Assembly (NCBI GenBank): GCA_021815005.1
Contig: JAKAHL010000062.1
Location: forward strand, 1 to 8,717
Length of the DNA: 8,717 nucleotides
From: Chloroflexota bacterium
GTDB taxonomy: Bacteria; Chloroflexota; Limnocylindria; Limnocylindrales; CSP1-4
Direction: 5' to 3'
The translations under genes and the position numbers were made by a program. Below the pieces are notes generated by a model that saw only the letters and a program-made list of their open reading frames with translations, was not told the origin of the DNA and made no database searches. Positions 6,314 through 8,717 of this stretch are shown in pieces (within the stretch, counting starts at the first letter, position 1; the number at the start of each line of letters is the position of its first letter).

Positions 6314-6319
6314 TAGGAT
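6314..6319 (+). promoter_or_regulatory. Possible -10 element for the PLP enzyme gene
   Basis: TAGGAT lies about 35 bases before the ATG at 6355 and fits the TAnnnT pattern seen before other genes here. The -35 position (around 6291-6296, CTCCGG) is poor, so this is a weak or activator-dependent promoter if real. GAGGTG (6341-6346), eight bases before the ATG, is a good ribosome binding site. Confidence 0.4.
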
Positions 6320-6354
6320 CGGGCCAGAGACCCGCCACCCGAGGTGCCCAGCCG

Positions 6355-7617
6355 ATGCCCGCGTTCGACGCCGCCGCCCTCCGCACGCGCTTCCCCGCGC
6401 TCTCCATTCAGCAGGACGGCCGGCCCGTCGCGCTGTTCGACGGCCCGGGCGGGACGCAGGTCCCGGACACCGTCATCGAGGCGGTGTCCCGCTACTACCG
6501 CGAGTCCAACGCGAATCACGAGGGCACGTTCCTCACCTCTCGGCGCAGCGACGCCGTGGTGGCCGACGCCCACGCCGCCCTGGCCGACCTCCTCAACGCC
6601 GCGGACCCCGAGGAGGTCAAGCTCGGGGCGAACATGACCACGCTCACCATGCACGTCGCGCGCTCGGTGACCGCGGCGCTGGCGCCCGGCGACGAGATCG
6701 TGGTGTCCGGGCTCGACCACGAGGCCAACGTGGGCCCCTGGCGCTCGGCGGCCGCCGACCGCGGCATCACCGTGCACACGGTGCCGATCCGCCCCGACGA
6801 CGTGACGCTCGACATCGAGGCGTTCGACAAGCTGCTGCACGGACGCCCGAAGCTGGTGGCGTTCGGCTGGGCGTCCAACGCGTTCGGCACGATCAACCCG
6901 GTGGCGGAGCTGGTTCGCCGGGCCCACGAGGCCGGCGCGCTGACCTACGTGGACGCGGTCCACGCGGCGCCGCACCTGCCCATCGACGTGCAGGCGGTGG
7001 GGACTGACTTCCTCGCCTGCTCGGCCTACAAGTTCTTCGGGCCCCACGTGGGCGTGCTGTACGGGCGCCGCGAGGCGCTCGCGGCGCTGCCGACGTACAA
7101 GCTGCGGGTGGCCCACGACCGGTTCGAGACCGGGACGGGCAACTTCGAGGGCTACGCGGGCGCCCGCGCTGCGGTCGAGTACATCGCCGAGGTCGGCCGG
7201 GCGTACGGGGCGCCGCACGCCGAGGGTTTCGCGCACCTAGCGGCCGGACGCCGCCGGGATGCGCATGCGGGCATGGCAGCCATCCGCGCCTACGAGCTCG
7301 GCCTGTTCGAGCGTCTGCTCGGGGGGCTCGAGGCGATCCCGGGCGTGCGCGTCTGGGGCATCACGGACCGGGCGCGCATGGCCGAGCGCACGCCGACCGC
7401 GGCGATCACCTTCGCCCGGACCACGCCCGAGGCAGCGGCCACGACGCTCGGGGACCGGGGGATCGCCACCTGGTGGGGCGACTTCTACGCGGCGGGGCCG
7501 GTGGAGGCCCTGGGGCTGGAACCGCAAGGTGTCCTGCGGATCGGCCTCACGCACTACAACACCGCCGACGAGGTGGATCGCCTGCTGGCCGAGCTGCGCG
7601 AGATCGCCGCCGGCTGA
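6355..7617 (+). CDS. Cysteine desulfurase-like PLP enzyme, VC1184 group, no catalytic Cys
   Basis: A 420-residue class V aminotransferase-fold enzyme that resembles NifS/SufS but best fits the VC1184 subfamily (TIGR01976), whose function is unknown. PLP-site features are visible: the cofactor-stacking histidine region GLDHEANVGPW (residues 119-129), the aspartate of TYVDAVHAAPH (197-207; Asp200), and the Schiff-base lysine in SAYKFFGPH (223-231; Lys226). ETGTGNFEGYAG (258-269) is also present. The GHHC or GSAC loop that carries the persulfide-forming cysteine in true desulfurases is replaced by TWWGDFYAAGP (372-382). The only cysteine in the protein is Cys222, beside the lysine. It is therefore unlikely to make persulfide by the normal route. 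ATG 6355 has GAGGTG eight bases upstream; the frame is open further upstream through the terminator hairpins, but without homology. No suf or isc genes are near. The downstream DDAH gene has its own promoter. Confidence 0.9.
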   Translation: MPAFDAAALRTRFPALSIQQDGRPVALFDGPGGTQVPDTVIEAVSRYYRESNANHEGTFLTSRRSDAVVADAHAALADLLNAADPEEVKLGANMTTLTMHVARSVTAALAPGDEIVVSGLDHEANVGPWRSAAADRGITVHTVPIRPDDVTLDIEAFDKLLHGRPKLVAFGWASNAFGTINPVAELVRRAHEAGALTYVDAVHAAPHLPIDVQAVGTDFLACSAYKFFGPHVGVLYGRREALAALPTYKLRVAHDRFETGTGNFEGYAGARAAVEYIAEVGRAYGAPHAEGFAHLAAGRRRDAHAGMAAIRAYELGLFERLLGGLEAIPGVRVWGITDRARMAERTPTAAITFARTTPEAAATTLGDRGIATWWGDFYAAGPVEALGLEPQGVLRIGLTHYNTADEVDRLLAELREIAAG

Positions 7618-7669
7618 CCAGGGCGCCGCGGATCGGCCGCGCCGCGCCGGTGCGCGCCGCGGTCGCGCG

Positions 7670-7699
7670 ATGACGCCCGGCGCGGGGGCCGCGTATCCT
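7670..7699 (+). promoter_or_regulatory. Probable leaderless promoter of the DDAH-like gene
   Basis: TATCCT (7694-7699) ends six bases before ATG 7706, which puts the transcript start at or beside the start codon. ATGACG (7670-7675) is a moderate -35 with an 18-base spacer. No Shine-Dalgarno sequence is present. The architecture repeats that of the marR promoter. Confidence 0.55.
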
Positions 7700-7705
7700 G
7701 CCGCC

Positions 7706-8572
7706 ATGACGACGCCCGCTCGCGCCTTCGGCGCCCAGTCCATGACCGCCCCGCTCCGCGAGGTTCTCGTGAAGGCCCCGGGGCCGGCGTTCGGCCGCGC
7801 CTTCGAGGACCCCGCCGTGGGGTTCCTCCGGCCGGTTGACCTGGACAGCGCGCGGCGCGAGCACGACGGTCTGGTCGAGATGCTGGGCGGCCTGGGCGTG
7901 CGTGTCCACGAGCTGGGCGCGGAGACCGACGACCCGGACCTGGTCTACGTGTTCGACCCGATGGTCGTCGCCGACGGCGGTGCCATCCCGCTGGCGCCGG
8001 GCAAGCCGAACCGGCGGGGCGAGCCCGCGGTCCTGGAGGCGTGGACGGCGGCCCGCGGTATCCCGACGCTGGGCCGGATCACCGGGCGCGGCACGGTGGA
8101 GGGCGGCGACACGTTCTGGCTCCGGCCGGACCTGCTCGTGGTCGGGCGGACGCTGCGCACCAACGACGAGGGGGCCCGCCAGCTGGCGGCCATCGTGGGC
8201 GGCGACGCGCGCATCTTCGACGTTCCCTACTGGAGGGGCCCGGCGGAGCTGGTGCACCTGCTGTCGGTGATCTCGCCCGTGGCGGACGACGCCGCGGTGG
8301 TGTTCCTGCCGCTCCTGCCCGCCGGGCTGCACGAGCTGCTCGGCGACCTCGGCATGCGCCTGATCGAGGTGCCGGAGGAGGAGTACCCGACGCTCGGCTG
8401 CAACGTGCTCGCGGTGCGCCCGGGCGTCGTGGTGGTGGCGGACGGCAACCCGGTGACGCGCCGGCGCATGGAGGCGGCCGGGGTCGAGGTCCACGCCGTG
8501 CCGCTGCGCGAGGTGGGCGAGAACGGGTCGGGCGGCGTGACCTGCCTGACGCGGCCGCTGCTCCGGGGGTGA
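7706..8572 (+). CDS. ddaH: Dimethylarginine dimethylaminohydrolase-like protein
   Basis: A 288-residue protein of the guanidino-group-modifying superfamily (pentein fold), most like dimethylargininase, which hydrolyses asymmetric methylarginines to citrulline and methylamines. Supporting motifs in order: YVFDPM (residues 81-86) with a conserved Asp; EGGDTFWL (132-139), the substrate-binding EGGD; GRTLRTNDEGA (147-157), matching the RTN signature of DDAH enzymes; ELVHLLSVIS (181-190) with catalytic His184; GCNVLAV (231-237); and GSGGVTC (274-280) with the nucleophile Cys280 near the C-terminus. Length fits the family (about 255-290). ATG 7706 is preferred because a -10 element sits at leaderless distance; ATG 7742 (residue 13) is an alternative. 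An M20-type gene starts five bases after its stop, so they form an operon. Arginine deiminase (about 400 residues) is less likely on length; another N-substituted arginine or amidine hydrolase remains possible. Confidence 0.82.
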   Translation: MTTPARAFGAQSMTAPLREVLVKAPGPAFGRAFEDPAVGFLRPVDLDSARREHDGLVEMLGGLGVRVHELGAETDDPDLVYVFDPMVVADGGAIPLAPGKPNRRGEPAVLEAWTAARGIPTLGRITGRGTVEGGDTFWLRPDLLVVGRTLRTNDEGARQLAAIVGGDARIFDVPYWRGPAELVHLLSVISPVADDAAVVFLPLLPAGLHELLGDLGMRLIEVPEEEYPTLGCNVLAVRPGVVVVADGNPVTRRRMEAAGVEVHAVPLREVGENGSGGVTCLTRPLLRG

Positions 8573-8577
8573 CGCGC

Positions 8578-8717
8578 ATGGGCACGCCGGACCGGCTCTC
8601 GCCCGCGGCCCGGGCGGCCGCCGACGCCGTGGACCCGGCCCGGCTCGAGTCGGACCTGGCGGCCCTGGTCCGGCAGCCCAGCGTGACCGGCGACGAGGAT
8701 GCGATCGCCGCCAGCCT
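8578..8717 (+). CDS. M20 family metallopeptidase/deacylase, N-terminal part
   Basis: The first 46 codons of a gene that continues past the window edge. After an Ala-rich start comes ARLESDLAALVRQPSVTGDED (residues 21-41), the characteristic opening of M20 enzymes (ArgE, DapE, CPG2, aminoacylases), where an L-V-x-x-P-S-V/I-T/S-G-E motif precedes the metal ligands. The di-zinc ligands lie beyond the end, so the subfamily cannot be set. GGGGGTGA (8565-8572), which includes the stop codon of the preceding gene, serves as ribosome binding site five bases before the ATG. The tight coupling to the DDAH-like gene suggests joint action on arginine-derived substrates, for example hydrolysing an acyl or peptidyl conjugate; this is inference. 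Confidence 0.75.
   Translation, partial: MGTPDRLSPAARAAADAVDPARLESDLAALVRQPSVTGDEDAIAAS

Noticed and set aside
5947..6354. Extension of the PLP enzyme gene to an upstream ATG inside yceI
   Set aside because: The added 136 residues would be out-of-frame yceI plus hairpin sequence rich in Pro/Arg/Ser. A good ribosome binding site and the start of homology support ATG 6355.
7618..7680. Terminator between the PLP enzyme and DDAH-like gene
   Set aside because: The stretch is full of CG/GC runs that can pair in many ways, but I found no clean long stem with a T-tract.
7259..7705. Extension of the DDAH-like gene into the preceding gene
   Set aside because: The upstream part is the shadow of the PLP enzyme in another frame. 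The homology and the leaderless promoter both point to ATG 7706.

Overview
The window is a very GC-rich, densely coded bacterial chromosome segment (roughly 70% G+C by eye). GC-rich third positions, GTG/TTG starts and apparent leaderless promoters suggest Actinomycetota or a high-GC Chloroflexota lineage. This is an inference from composition and gene content; there is no rRNA or marker gene to confirm it. I see no tRNA, rRNA, CRISPR array, insertion sequence or phage gene.

Layout. Bases 1-247 hold no gene I can defend, but contain a perfect 23-bp tandem duplication. aceE (248-2929, +) encodes a full-length homodimeric pyruvate dehydrogenase E1. It is not followed by E2 or E3 genes. A roughly 420-bp gap follows, with an 11-bp inverted repeat and a strong promoter reading into an FTR1/EfeU-type iron permease (3347-4216, +, TTG start). 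That gene overlaps by 18 bp, tail to tail, with a DUF72 gene (4199-4918, -). The DUF72 gene lies just downstream of a MarR-family regulator (4945-5481, -), probably in one operon.

The marR/yceI divergent region (5482-5594) is the best-resolved regulatory site. A consensus promoter for yceI and a likely leaderless marR promoter overlap the same pair of TTG-N6-CAA dyads, which form the arms of a larger inverted repeat. MarR probably represses both directions. yceI (5595-6131, +) is followed by tandem GC-rich hairpins and a strong terminator-like hairpin.

The right end carries a class V PLP enzyme of the VC1184 'cysteine desulfurase-like' group, which lacks the catalytic cysteine (6355-7617, +). 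Next is a DDAH/amidinotransferase-fold hydrolase, probably dimethylargininase, with a leaderless-looking promoter (7706-8572, +). Five bases later an M20-type metallopeptidase/deacylase gene begins and runs off the window (8578 onward). The last two are almost certainly cotranscribed and may process modified arginine or its conjugates.

Most of the content is recognisable. I found no multigene system that is clearly new. The least understood parts are the cysteine-less desulfurase homologue, the marR-DUF72/yceI module with its double operator, and the hairpin repeats after yceI.
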